A stretch of 64,000 nt of DNA from Timema cristinae (GCA_039000515.1 JBCFYV010000100.1:49067048-49131047); one strand, 5' to 3'. Shown: positions 46,093 through 57,029, numbered from the stretch's first letter. The notes: generated by a model from the sequence alone, not told the origin. Numbers and translations: made by a program.

Positions 46093-46372
46093 ATCCGACA
46101 CCTTAGCTCAGTCGTAACATGTATGTCTACTGAGTTAAAAGTCCCGGGTTCAATTCCCGCCATAGCCAAATAATGTATCATTGTAAAATGTAGGTTTCCT
46201 TTCATAGTGATAAATTGACGGCCCGGGGATTGGATGTTGTGCTTGAATGGTCTTAAGTTATATTAAAAGATGTATTAAGCTACGACAGGACTAACAAGAC
46301 GCTAGTTGAAAACAAATAGCTTGAATAAAAAAAAAAGACACAAGCCACAGGCTGTAAACAGTAATGGATGTA
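46093..46372 (+). repeat. SINE-D, full length, tRNA-Lys-like head
   Basis: 'gacaccttagctcagtcgta' (A box) and 'cgggttcaattcccgcc' (B box), then body 'gtatcattgtaaaatgtagg' and end 'cacaagccacaggctgta'. Matches the minus copy at 43876-44148. Confidence 0.85.
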
Positions 46373-47075
46373 AAGTAAAGCTCTTAAACCATAATGACTT
46401 GAATTCATTGAATTAATATCTATAGCTTATAATTATACAATTGGTAAAAATGTGGCATAAAATGTTTGTCGAATGACCTTAACCGCTTGGCCATAGGTCA
46501 GTACCTAAAATATTCTGTTTGTTATAATTGACATGATAAGCTTCTAAATTATCGTTAATAATTTTATTAGACAGGGTTTAAATAGTTAAAAAATGAGATA
46601 CTGTAGATTTAACTAGAGAATGTGTAACAACTGTGACATTAATGTCATAAAAGTCTCTCTCTCTCTTTTTTTTTTTACATCACAGAGAAAATATAGTAAC
46701 GTTACGAAAAAAAAAATCCCAGACTCTTCTCTTTTGACATTTTGACAGTTTATTGTGACATGAAGTTGTCAGATTTTTTACTATCACTCGTCAAAAAAAA
46801 ATGTATTTTCATTTTATTACAGTGTCTATATAGTTTGATTTCTTCTTCTTTTTTATTTTCAAATAATTTACGACGGCCAAGGGAAATTTCGAAAACCGAC
46901 GTTTATCGTTACATTTATTCATTTTTATATTACAAAGCGTAAATTTATTTTATCAGATGTATCAATATTTTTATTGGTGAAGGGAGAAAACTTTTTTTTT
47001 AAGTATCACATTTATTATAACCGCACCTACCTCTGATTACTAATCCAAGCAATAGTAACATAATAGTAATTATGA
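46373..47075. other. AT-rich DNA without a recognised gene
   Basis: No feature recognised. Confidence 0.4.
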
Positions 47076-47197
47076 CCCGCTTCGGTGGCCTCGCGGTCTA
47101 AGGCATTGCTCTCACAAAACACTAAATAGCCGATAACGTGAATAACGTGGTTCGATCCTGGTCAAGTGTACCGAAGGTGGATTCCCTAAAATGGTTT

Positions 47198-47230
<33 letters not shown>

Positions 47231-47342
47231 CGCAAATGTGGGTACATTTCATCTAAATTTAACCTTAATTGTTTCTAACCCATCGGCGTGATTAATACAA
47301 AAGCATAAAATGCGAACGGATGGTAAAACGCGATGCTAAAAT
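47076..47342 (+). repeat. SINE-B with a (CT)n expansion
   Basis: Head 'cttcggtggcctcgcggtct', T-arm, body in which the normal 'actctccctccacgc' has expanded into (CT)n at 47202-47228, and 3' end 'gaacggatggtaaaacgcg'. Confidence 0.9.
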
Positions 47343-47385
47343 AAATTAGTAGTTACAAGATATAAATATTTAAGGATTGTTTGTT

Positions 47386-47632
47386 TATCCCCGTGTCTTA
47401 CTACCTGTTCAGGTTATACGCATATGTAATAATTACTCTGATGAGATGATATGGATGAGAAAGGAAACATTTTATAAGTAATATACCCGCATTTGGTTGT
47501 ACGGAGAGTGTAAGACCATATAGGAAATAACACCCTCGATAGACCCGACTGGGATTTGAACACAGAATCTCCCATCATCATCGGGTCAGTCTAACACGAC
47601 AGTAACATTTAGATCATTTGGCCATTGATGAA
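47386..47632 (-). repeat. SINE-B, inverted neighbour
   Basis: Reversed 3' end 'gtgtcttactacctgttcag' to head 'ggccattgatga'. Tail-to-tail with the copy ending at 47342, 43 bp away. Confidence 0.88.
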
Positions 47633-48181
47633 GATTTTTAAGAATTTAAAACGTCAATAATTCCTTAAGTTTGAATAGTTATACTTTTGCCACAATTTGA
47701 TACAAATTCTGAACTTTATTAAATCATTACACATTATCTTGTTGATCTATGTAAGGAAGTATAGGAATATAATCAAATATAGACTATAACTTTTATAGTT
47801 TTTGTGATATTATTGTCCCAAACCATTAATAAGGTCGATATTCGTAGGTCAGCCAAAGACCCTTCCCCATCATTCGACCTGAATTGCTTGCTATCCTTAT
47901 ACCAAGATAATGGTTGACTCCCGATATTAGATTCTAAATACAGCTCTAAGAGTTGTTATTTCTTTTATCCATATCTAGGGTAGAATTGGGTTCGTTCTCT
48001 TTAGGTAGTTTGTGATTTGGTGTATGGTGTTTGACTTGGATATAAATTATAGTGACTATATAGATGGCACAGCCGACAAAATGTTAGAAGAATCTTTGAT
48101 TTTTTGGGATAACCAGAAGGGAATCATAAATTCCTTTCATCAATCGCTACCATATGTTTTACTCCCTTTTCTTTCTTTTTT
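47633..48181. other. AT-rich DNA without a recognised gene
   Basis: No feature recognised. Confidence 0.4.
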
Positions 48182-48437
48182 TCCACCACGTTTTATTACC
48201 CATTCGGGTTATTACGCATATGTAGTGTTTACATTAATGTATTAGGGATTAGGAAGGTTTTTAATTTAGAGTAAGTGAACCTGCATTCGCGTAGAGGGAG
48301 AGTGGGAAGCGATTTAGGAAAAACCACTCTTAATCGACCCGGACTGGTTTCGAATACCAATCTCCCTGTTGTCGACAATCTAGTTTATTGTGAGAATTAC
48401 ACCGTAATGACCAGGTGCCCACCGGAGTGGAGTTTTA
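48182..48437 (-). repeat. SINE-B, full length
   Basis: Reversed 3' end 'cacgttttattacccattcg' through body to head 'gtgcccaccggagtgg'. Confidence 0.88.
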
Positions 48438-49267
48438 CTCATCTTGACCCAAGTCTTTTATTTCTACCATACCCTGGGGCTAAATAGCTTAAATCTACCT
48501 TAAGGGTGGATGGAAAGGGACTCTAGAAAAACCGAGTTTGTTTGTAGTTTGTATACCAAAACTTTTTTTTTATATATATATATATGCCTTTTTCAGTAGA
48601 CCTTTTTTATATTGCAACCTTGATACCAGTATTTAAAAACGTTTAGGCATATACATAGCAATCTACGTGGCAGACATTAAAAATCATAGGCTTTACAATA
48701 GTTTAAACATTTAATTAAATCCGTAAACTCTATAGAAAGACTTAAGATGCAAGTACGAAAATCGTTACTTTCGATAATTTTTTTACTAAAAGTTGAAATT
48801 TTATTTCCCATTAACTCAACTAGATCCATTGTTAAGCATCATAAATAGAACTTCATTCCTTAATAAACCTACCACAAATGACCTACCCCTTAAGATTAGT
48901 TTACCCTCCAATGAATGCAAAACCACGCTAGCCCTGGAAGATCCAATATTCCAAAGTGCTTGAGAAAATTCCAACCAAGGAGACCAGCTTCTCGTTTTCT
49001 TGGATGTAGGCCGGTTCCTCTCCACTCCTACCCCCTTTCCCAACCATTAAACTTACCCCCTTTATAGCCCGGTCTGCTGAGACAGCTGATTAGCATGCGA
49101 GCGTAAAACGTGGATAAGAAACTCTCCAAGTTAGTTTTATGTATTCATTAAAAAAAAAATATTGCCTTGAAATGTTCTTACCAAAGATCCAGAGAGAATA
49201 AAATAAAATATATCTTGATTCCAGCCGTCATTGGGGTATTTCTGAGATATTACGTTGGTAGTAAAAA
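48438..49267. other. Unique DNA without a recognised gene
   Basis: The 75-residue minus ORF (48816-49043) has no recognised domain. AT microsatellite near 48572. Confidence 0.4.
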
Positions 49268-49607
49268 TAATAATATTGCACGTCTGAGCTACATCGCTCG
49301 TAGAGCAGATTCGTGGAAAGATTAGCCGGTATTAATGTATCCTTAACCAAGGGACGCCCAAATATAGTAATCGTACACCCTATCCGTTGAGGATATTTCC
49401 ACGTCCCGATGAGTTAAGATGACTGTGAGAAGGTGTGGGTTTATAAACTCTTAAACCTAGCTTAAGGCTAATTAACTAAGCCTTAATGACCGTTGGGGTA
49501 ATTCACCTTTCGGAAAAAAAATACCCAAGGTATCAGCCGGTAATAGAACCCGGTACCCCTAGTTTCGTAACCAGGTACACTGACCACTACACCACAGGGC
49601 TGGTTAC
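49268..49607 (-). repeat. SINE-C, uninterrupted copy
   Basis: 3' part 'attagccggtattaatgtat', body 'acgtcccgatgagttaagat', 'aatgaccgttggggtaattc', and head 'accactacaccacagggc' in complement. It shows that the 8715-8984 block in the first copy is an insertion. Confidence 0.85.
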
Positions 49608-50115
49608 TTCGGTGTTGCTATAGGCACATTTAAGGGTACTGCTTTTTCCCTAAAAATTAACAAAATGAATATTAAACTTATTTAAATATGTTAGATAAAT
49701 GTTTATAATCCAATATAAAATGTATTCAATTTCAACCCATTGCTCTAGGCTAATCGGTGTAAATAGAGCTGTCACAACAAGAGGACTATATTAAGTTCTG
49801 GGCAAAGATTTCGCTTGTCCTCGAGGACTCCACCAGGATCGCTAGGTGACTTTTTCTTAGAAAATGGTGGTAAGGGATCGATCACTCTTAAATAAATCGA
49901 ATCCGGGTATACTTCTGTCAGTTTCTCTTATTTATTTATTTAATTACGAACGCTACGAATAGAAATTATTTGTAAAGATTACACAGTTATACGGAAAATA
50001 ATTAATTGGTGGTCATAGTCGTTTAATCTCACGGGTGTCATGGCGTGTGAATATCCCCATAATTGTAATTACGGCATTGGCCGTATGTAGGGGTCCACAT
50101 TATGGCACTGGGCGA
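49608..50115. other. AT-rich DNA without a recognised gene
   Basis: No feature recognised. Confidence 0.4.
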
Positions 50116-50117
50116 AT

Positions 50118-50187
50118 CCTGGATATCTAAGTGGCAGAGAATTGGCGTGATAAGCCAAAGGTTCCGGGTTAGATTACCGTGTCCAGG
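50118..50187 (+). tRNA. tRNA-like sequence, anticodon GAT, probably a pseudogene or SINE head
   Basis: A 70-nt stretch can fold as a tRNA: acceptor 'cctggat' with 'gtccagg' (one G-T pair), and anticodon stem 'ttggc'/'gccaa' closing the 7-nt loop 'gtgataa' (anticodon GAT, Ile in the standard code). The D arm is only three pairs, and the T arm has two mismatches and lacks the GTTCGA core. So a working tRNA gene is unlikely, and a decayed tRNA or SINE head fits better. Confidence 0.35.
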
Positions 50188-50307
50188 TGTTATTTTTCAA
50201 CTAATTTAAAATTAAAAGATTAAAATAGTTATTTCGTGTATACTTTACTCGTAAACTGAATTAAAAACCAATTATAAGTTCGTTTCAAAGGTGCTTTTTT
50301 ATTTTTA

Positions 50308-50560
50308 TACTGCGTCTCATTTTTCGGTTTGGTTTATTCACATTTGTATTAATTTCGCTGGTGATCTAGGGGCGAAAAAGGTTGAAATTAGAGGAAGTGT
50401 ACACGTACTTTCGTGGAGGTAAAGTAGGAAATCATTTGAGGGAAAAAATACCATCAGTTGGAATAAACCCAACTCTGATAATAACCTCTATCTTCCTGTC
50501 ATCAGTATCCAATATATTGTGAAAGTTACGCCTTAGACCATGAGTCCACCGAAATGGGTC
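50308..50560 (-). repeat. SINE-B, diverged
   Basis: Reversed 3' end decayed. 'ggttgaaattagaggaagtg', 'ctttcgtggagg' and head 'ccatgagtccaccgaaatgg' are clear. Confidence 0.8.
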
Positions 50561-51074
50561 TCTCACTAAATTATAATGTGTTATAAAATCTCTGAATTAA
50601 TTTGTAAGTATACAATTTCCCATAAGAGGCATTAAAGTAACCTAGTTAATTAGAATATATTATATCTAACGGTAACAATGGCTTTGATGATATTATCACT
50701 AATTGGTTTGAAAGTGTTTATTTTTGTATGTGCTACCTTCATATGATACCTACCTTTGTGCGCAATGACAAAATGAATCATCAATCTTAATCGTTGGTCT
50801 GAGACACAATGAATTACAAGCCTGGGGTGGAAAAAAATGATTGAATGCTATAATGCTTCACTTTTGAAAATAATACCTAAGTGTATCACAACGAAATATA
50901 TATTTTTACAATGCTTTGATGTTTTAAAAAAAATATATATTTAAAAAAATTCTTTAAGAAATATTATTGGAAAATTTTATTTCCTCTTTCAAAACTCTAA
51001 GCCTATCTCTATTTTGATAGTAAAAATTTTTTTCTTGGACTTTAATTAGTTACTAATTTTTTGAACTAATATTT
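50561..51074. other. AT-rich DNA without a recognised gene
   Basis: No feature recognised. Confidence 0.4.
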
Positions 51075-51300
51075 ATGGGTAATAAGCAACTTATTTTACA
51101 TCCACAAGTATAATTACACTCATGAGTCAAGATGATAAAAGCACAGATTTAGAGAAAGTGTACCCGCATTTGTGGAAAGCAGAGGGAGAAACCATTTAGG
51201 ATAAACTATACTCGATATACCACGCCCCTTACCCTCTTATATTCGTAAAATAAGACTATACGAGCCTGACATTTAACCCACGCGCTCACCGTTGTGGGCT
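51075..51300 (-). repeat. SINE-B, diverged
   Basis: Body 'agagaaagtgtacccgcatt' and 'gtggaaagcagaggg'. Head 'cgcgctcaccgttgtgggc'. Confidence 0.75.
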
Positions 51301-51369
51301 TATCTCATCTAAAGCAAACGGTAAAAAGAGGGTTATTCTTTCTAACGAAACGCAGCGCAAGTGAGAAGA

Positions 51370-51645
51370 AAGTCTGTGGTCGCGCGGAATAAATGTTAGT
51401 CTCGCCTATATTGGTTTGCCAGTGATATCCAGGTCAAGGTTTGAATCCCGGTATGTTATATAGAGGGCTGTTTTTCTCCTTAATTACTTTCCTCTCTCTC
51501 TCCACGTGAATTCGTGGGAGGTTTTTCCTAAATGATTTTCACTCTTCGACCACGCAAATGTGGATACACTTTATCCACATTTAAGCTTTCTAATCCTTAA
51601 AACATTAACGTAATTGGCGAATATGCGTATAATCCGAAAAAAATA
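51370..51645 (+). repeat. SINE-B, inverted relative to the previous copy
   Basis: T-arm 'caaggtttgaatcccggtat', a duplicated body block ('ctctctctccacgtgaattc' and then 'ttttcactcttcgaccacgc') and 3' end 'gcgtataatccgaaaaaaat'. Head-to-head with 51075-51300. Confidence 0.78.
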
Positions 51646-51719
51646 AGTTAAATTGAAGAAGAAAAAAAAGCTTATAAGATGTAAGGGTGGTAAAAAATTA
51701 AAAAACCAACAAACACCCT

Positions 51720-52040
51720 TCTCTACCCCCCCCCCCCACTCACCCGATACCCCTGTGTGCCCTTTCCAGAACTCGAACCCTTTCCTCCTTTAAGATTTCC
51801 ATCACGTGAGTAGTGAGTGGTAGCTTCTCCTTTACTCGACGAGCTGAGGGTGGGTGTTAGCGGTCCCGCGATTATGACGTCATCCCTGACTCTGGGTGTG
51901 TTCTTGAGACGTCTCTCTCTGCCCACCCTACCCCCGCTGCTCGCGCCAACTCTCTTCACAGAGCTAATTACAAGAGGTGCGTCTCTGGAGGAGCTTTGGG
52001 CGTAGAGACGCCGTGCCACTTGGTTAGAGATAATGTTCGA
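51720..52040. other. GC-rich unclassified segment with an open frame on each strand
   Basis: After a C-run (51727-51737), the sequence to about 52020 is CpG-rich and open for 98 codons on the minus strand (51723-52019) and 62 on the plus (51817-52005). It carries TGACGTCA at 51875-51882. Neither translation is recognisable. GC-rich DNA is open by chance more often, so I see this as a possible promoter or CpG-rich patch and not a gene. Confidence 0.3.
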
Positions 52041-52125
52041 CTAGGATCATAATTACACGGGGTATCACCAGATGTGATGGAGTTCGGGGCAGACTGCTTT
52101 GGAGAGGTTTGGATTGAAAATACGG

Positions 52126-52490
52126 GTCTTGTTCTCTGTCGTGACCATTGGTGGATTACACTAATATCTCCGGGTGGACGATAAGATAAACGAGGGAAAT
52201 AAGGGCCTTGTTCTCTGTCGTGACCATTGCGTGGATTACACTAATATCTCCGGGTGGACGATAAGATAAACAGAGGAAATAAGGGCCTTGTACTTCCTCG
52301 TGACCATTGCGTGGATTACACTAATATCTCCGGGTGGACGATAAGATAAACAGGGGAAATAAGGGTCTTGTACTTCCTCGTGACCATTGCGTGGATTACA
52401 CTAATATCTCTGGGTGGACGATAAGATAAACAGGGGAAATAAGGGTCTTGTACTTCCTCGTGACCATTGCACAGCAGAGTAAATAAATAA
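52126..52490. repeat. 80-bp tandem array, about 4.5 copies
   Basis: 'tgaccattg' recurs at 52142, 52221, 52301, 52381 and 52461 (spacing 79, 80, 80, 80), with 'tggattacactaatatctcc' and 'ggtggacgataagataaac' in each unit. The first spacer differs ('ttgttctctgtcg') from the later ones ('ttgtacttcctcg'). The 66-residue minus ORF within it is a repeat translation. Confidence 0.92.
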
Positions 52491-52592
52491 ATACGCCCCA
52501 GAGACAAATAAACCAATCAGAGGGATGAGACCTATATTTATATATTAGAACGTTAAGTTTAAGGTGAAAGAGACGCGATGAAAGGTCAGTGA

Positions 52593-52852
52593 TTTTGCAG
52601 TTTTCTAGCGAAACATTTTTTTTTTGTCAAAATAAATCAATTATTGCTCCAGTAGAAACAGAGAGTTCAATTTTCTATTGGTATTAGATGATAAATATTA
52701 AAATGAAGAGGAAAAAGTTGTCATTAAATTCCAGGACATCCTTGACAGATATTCAACAACTGTTGATATCACCGCGTGAAAAAGATTAAACTATATGTTT
52801 CTACTATTTGATTTATTTTATATAAAAAAGTTTCGGTGTTAAAACTGCAAAA
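52593..52852. mobile_element. MITE family M4, copy 1
   Basis: Long inverted repeat: 'ttttgcagttttctagcga' at the left and, in complement, 'ttttgcagttttaacaccga' at the right. Arms continue through 'ataaatcaattattgctcc' and 'agtagaaacagagagttcaa'. The centre contains 'gttgaatatctgtcaagg' in complement. Homologous to 59151-59460. Confidence 0.85.
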
Positions 52853-52914
52853 ACAATTGCCTTTACTCGCGTCCCCCTCAACCTCACCTTAAATAAAATA
52901 GTTTCTAATGACTA

Positions 52915-53131
52915 CAGTAGCCCCGTGACTTCTTTGGTGCGGACTGACAGCTCACAGCTGACTTCTGACAGTCAACATTTAGGTATATATCTAAATTATG
53001 GCTGTCAGAAGTGACAGCTGCTAAACACATGTTTTTGTAGATAATATGGCTTGGCGTAGGGATATATAATTTGGTCTGGTAACTTTTCAAAGCCGTCAGC
53101 TGTCAGCACCAAAGAAGCCATAAAGCTACTG
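52915..53131. mobile_element. Tc1/mariner-type MITE, 217 bp, TA duplication
   Basis: TA at 52913-52914 and 53132-53133. TIRs 'cagtagccccgtgacttct', then 'ttggtgc', against complement 'cagtagctttatggcttct' and 'ttggtgc'. A CAGT start and TA target are typical of Tc1/mariner elements. Further inner palindromes surround 'ctgacagctcacagctgac' and 'ggctgtcagaagtgacagc'. Confidence 0.88.
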
Positions 53132-53202
53132 TAAATACACAAACTAATGATGAAAAGGGTTGTTTATAATAAATGCACCTGATCAAGTGGGGGTGATATA
53201 CT

Positions 53203-53398
53203 TTGGATCAGTTGATAGCGTGTCTGCCTACATAGTTAAGGGTCCCGGTCTCGATTTCCACCTTGACCTATAAATACACCATTGGTGAAATGTTTGTTTT
53301 CCTTTACACGTTGATGAATTAACGTCCGAAGGGTTGTGTGTCGTGTCTGATCTAGATTTAAGTTAGTTTATAAGTTGCGTGCTGATATAATAAGTTGG
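53203..53398 (+). repeat. SINE-D, decayed head
   Basis: 'ggatcagttgatagcgtgtc', 'cggtctcgatttccacct' and 'gatgaattaacgtccgaagg' follow the SINE-D order seen at 46093. Confidence 0.7.
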
Positions 53399-53910
53399 TT
53401 TATAAGGAAAACTACCTGTTCAAGCATACGCCTATATACAGGGCTGGGCAAAAGTCATAGTAGGATATAAGCGAGGTAGCATTAAGTGAGACCCGGAAGA
53501 ATATATTTCAAAATAGCAACATTGTATAGTCAAAGATGTCATTTTATTTGGCATGTTGTATGCGCGTCCACATTGATCTTTTGACAGTGTGGCGTGGCGT
53601 TGCGTTGTTTGGCGTCATCGGCCCATATTTCTTTGAGGGCGCTCGGGGCCGTCCTGTTACCGTTATCAGCGATTGCTACGTCCAGCTTTTGATCGAGTTA
53701 TTCCTTCCGGAGCTGGATGCCCGAAGGCGGGTCCTCAGCTATGGTTTCAACAAGATGGGGCAACAGCCCACATTTCCCACCAGTCCATGGGCGTCTTGCG
53801 AGATGCGTTTCCTGGTCAATTGATTTTACAGATTTGAGGACATTCACTGGCCAGTGTGATCGCCCCGAACTTCTTCTTGTGGGGGTACTTCAGGAGTCAG
53901 GTGGTCACCA

Positions 53911-54224
53911 CACGCCTTCAATCATTATTATTATTATTAATCACCGTGTCTTACTACCCGTTCGGTTATACGCACTTACGCTAATGTGTAATGGTAGGGT
54001 GATTGTGAGATGAAATGTAGGACCTACAGTTTAACGTGGGATCCGAACCACTGGTGGAGGCCTGGCATTCCCACATTCACAAGTGATTACCGTCTTGTCA
54101 GAGGTGAAGGAAGGGTTTGAATCAGATAAATCTGTGCGGGACCGAGGATTGAAACCCGGACCCCAGCACAGAAGTCCCGACACCTTACCCCCTAGACCAC
54201 CAGGTCACCTTCACGCCTTCAATC
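53911..54224 (-). repeat. SINE-A inside the mariner-like element, 13-bp TSD
   Basis: 'cacgccttcaatc' at 53911-53923 and 54212-54224 flanks a full-length minus-strand SINE-A with (ATT)n at its left end. Removing one repeat rejoins the host element. The 98- and 67-residue ORFs across the junctions are chance. Confidence 0.97.
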
Positions 54225-54233
54225 GCTGGCTAA

Positions 54234-54728
54234 AGGGGGAGTTACACAGTGCTGCTTTAATTTGCTTTGAACAAGCTTCTTTATAAGCTGGCGAATTCGC
54301 TGGTAAAAGATTCTAAAGACGAGGCTTCTTTTATTCTCTCGCGTCATAATTTTGAATACGCAGCGAACAAAAGACGCTAGCTGACAAGCTGAACATATCC
54401 AACTTTAACGCTCCCGCAAAGCCAATATCTGCTGCTTTTACCAGCAGCTTCTAAAAAAGCTGCGTGTCAGCGCCTTTAAGAGCGACCACGCGTATGCTTG
54501 AGACGGGCAGCTGGTTACAAACCTTGTTTGAGACGCGAGAGAGTTATTTTGACGCCATGACACTCAATACCGGCTAAACGCTGGTAACTTCCCCAATTTT
54601 AGAAGCGTCGTGTAAACGTTTATCAGCTAGTGAATTTTACAGCCAGATATTCGCTCAGGGAAAGCGTCAATGTGGCGTCGAGAGAAGCCAGTGAATATTA
54701 TCAAGAGCAGCATCTTGTAAATCACCCT
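54234..54728. mobile_element. 495-bp MITE inside the mariner-like element, TAA duplication
   Basis: TAA at 54231-54233 and 54729-54731. TIRs 'agggggagttacacagtgct', then 'gc', against complement 'agggtgatttacaagatgct' and 'gc'. Several internal hairpins ('gctgcttttaccagcagc'). The flanking transposase codons resume only after its right end. Possibly PIF/Harbinger-related by its target. Confidence 0.75.
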
Positions 54729-55210
54729 TAAGCTAAAAAAAAATCACATAGGAAACGCAGTGCGCGACAGTCCCTTAGAAACGTTGGATCGTGTGACGCA
54801 AGGTTTCTTCCGCCGTTCTCAGGAGTGTGTTAAGCGTGACGATGGACACCTACCTGGCATAATATTCAAGAAATGAGATCTGATGTTCATTAAACTAAAA
54901 TGGCATACCTCTGACTATATACTGTTGTTATTTTGAAATATATTCTTCCGTTACTCACTTCATGCTGCCTCGTTTATATCCTATTATGTCTTTTTCCAAA
55001 CCCTGTATTAATTACACTGATGGTTTAGGGTTTATGAAGGCCTAATTTAGAGGAAGTGCACCCGTATTTGCGTTGAGGGAAAGTGGAAACCCATTTAGGA
55101 AAACCACCCTCAGTGCACCCGACCAGGATTGAGCCCCGATCTCCCAGTCTTTGGCAGTATAGTCCAACATGATATAAGTGCGTTTAACCATGTGGCCACC
55201 GAAGCGGGTG

Positions 55211-55750
55211 GCTTATAAAGTGCACGATAAACACCTCAAAAATAAAATATTTCTAGTCTTAACTCTCTAGAGTTTAGATCGTAAGACCCCTCAGAAACAA
55301 AACGGATGTCGTGAGAAAATGATAGCGCCGTAAATGCGAATGTCTTCCCACAACATTAACCTTGTTGAATCCGTGAATAGGAAAACGACCCTTTCAGAAT
55401 TCACAAGAGAGATTCTAGTCCTGTGAGATGTTTTCAGAGAGATGCTACAGTCAGCATCCAACTTGAATATTTGATTGGTTGAATTCTCACGACACGTCTG
55501 TAAAGTTTGTTGATCAATCTAACGACTTTCTCATTTCACTTGAAACGTGATTTAGTCTTAGATGGAATAGAGTTTATAATATCGGTTGTTAGAGATGATC
55601 ACTTTTTTAAATATGGGTATGACAAGAACTCAAAAGAATAATGATTGAAAATGAAAAAATAAAGGAAACTTATTAAATATAATTTTTCTATTTTTATTCA
55701 AATTTGCGTTCTCAAATAATAGGTTAAGACAAAGGCAAAAGTCTAAAATT
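55211..55750. other. AT-rich DNA without a recognised gene
   Basis: No feature recognised. Confidence 0.4.
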
Positions 55751-55764
55751 AAAACAAAACTTTG

Positions 55765-55945
55765 TGTGGATGGGTTTGTATATGTTTGTGTATGTTTGTG
55801 TTATGTGTGTGTTCGTGTGTGTGCGTGTTTGTGTTCGTGTGTGTTTGTGTTTGTATGTGGTGTTTTTGTTTGTATGTGGTGTTTTTGTGTTTGTGTGTGT
55901 TTAATGTGTATGTTTGTTAGTGTGTTTGTGTGTGTATGTGTGTAA
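55765..55945 (+). repeat. (GT)n-rich low-complexity tract
   Basis: Mixed GTTT, GTAT and GTGT words with a short duplicated phrase 'tttgtatgtggtgtttttg'. Confidence 0.9.
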
Positions 55946-56218
55946 GTCCTAAATAATTTGAAGTTGAAATTCAAGAGGAGGTCGAAAACAGAATCTATAC
56001 AGGCAATGCTTGGTATTATTCAGTTTGTAAGCTGTTATCATCTATTCTTCTGGTTCAAGTATCTTCTAAACTTAATTCCCTATACGTTGTACTTAATAGA
56101 TATGAAGCCTTTGATCCGCTTCATAACGAAATAATGAATTGAAAGAGTTGGGGAACAATAGGAGAATGAATAAAGTCTTGCTGAAGAACTTCATGGTGTG
56201 TATTTATCCTGAAACATA

Positions 56219-56669
56219 CCTATACTAATATTATAAAGAGAAAAGATTTTATTTTTTGTTTTTTTGTTTGTAATTGATAAACTCAAAAAACTACTAGACC
56301 GATTTTAAAAATTCTTTAACCAATATAAAGCTACCTTATCAACGAGTAAAATAGGCTATATTTTATTTTTTAAATTTAATTTATTCCTCATAAAAATGTC
56401 AATAGTATATTATATTGTCGTAGGAAAAAAAAAGTTGTTGAAGGGAAAGTGGGGTTGGTGAAGGGGGGGTAGGGGGTGAGGAAAGAGGAATGAGATGAAA
56501 ATAGGCGGGAGGATAAAAAGAAGGAGGGGCCTATACAGTGATGGTAGGACTGTATTTTCAAAAAAAATAAGTAAACAAAAGTCTTTTTTTATATTGACAT
56601 GATGGATGATTTGAAGCTTTGTTTTACAGGATTATTTACAATATTTTTTTACGGGAAAGGGGGCTAGTT
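56219..56669 (+). repeat. Repeat family F with G-rich segment, copy 2
   Basis: Homologue of 5673-6084 with an extra block near 56582-56625 ('ttgacatgatggatgatttg'). The G-rich segment (about 56447-56490, 'gtggggttggtgaaggggg') is kept. Confidence 0.85.
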
Positions 56670-57019
56670 AAAGATAATCAAGGTGCTTAGGCTGAGGTGG
56701 GGTGATCGTGTGACGCGTATGGGGGATGACAGGCGGGAACTAGAACATTTTCTCGCGTGTTTTATTTAGAACCAAGTCTTGTTACTCAGACAGACAGACA
56801 GACAAAAGGCATGCTCCGATGCTTCCAGAAGGGGAGCACGAGAGCAAGTTCCAACACGTACCGACCAATTGGTCACACCGTGTGGTTCGCAAAAATTTAA
56901 AAACGGGTTGTCGCGTTTCGCGAAGTTCTGAAACAAAGAAACAGAGATTACATAATATTAGTAATATTGGGGTAAAAAAGGGGGATAAGAAATTGAGAAA
57001 CCGACTAAGGGTTTTTTAG
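56670..57019. other. Unclassified repeat tail and unique DNA
   Basis: 56720-56815 ends with a (CAGA)n tract ('cagacagacagacagac'), in the style of the repeat tail at 20400-20420. The 66-residue ORF at 56819-57019 has no recognised content. Confidence 0.4.
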
Positions 57020-57029
57020 AGTTACGTGC

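Larger units (their letters stand above)
53439..55005 (+). mobile_element. Mariner-like element, TA duplication, decayed transposase
   Basis: Ends: left 'cagggctgggcaaaagtcat', right in complement 'cagggtttggaaaaagacat'. Similarity continues through 'taggatataagcgaggtagc' and 'ggaagaatatatttcaaaat' (about 75 bp). TA flanks both sides (53437-53438, 55006-55007). The transposase remnant starts around 53536, with residues like VWRGVALFGVIGPYFFEG and later LPELDAR, then a frameshifted Asp-containing block near 53840. It resumes after the two inserts with RVTQGFFRRSQECVKRDDGH (54785-54850) and a stop. The N-terminal half is missing. Inactive. Confidence 0.85.
53405..55210 (-). repeat. SINE-B (outermost layer of a nest)
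   Basis: Parts 53405-53438 ('actacctgttcaagcatacg', the reversed 3' end) and 55006-55210 ('attacactgatggtttaggg' to the head 'gtggccaccgaagcggg'). Together they form one normal SINE-B split at a TA. Confidence 0.85.

Noticed and set aside
53717..54286. ORFs of 98 and 67 residues
   Set aside because: They run across mariner/SINE-A junctions, so they are insertion artefacts.
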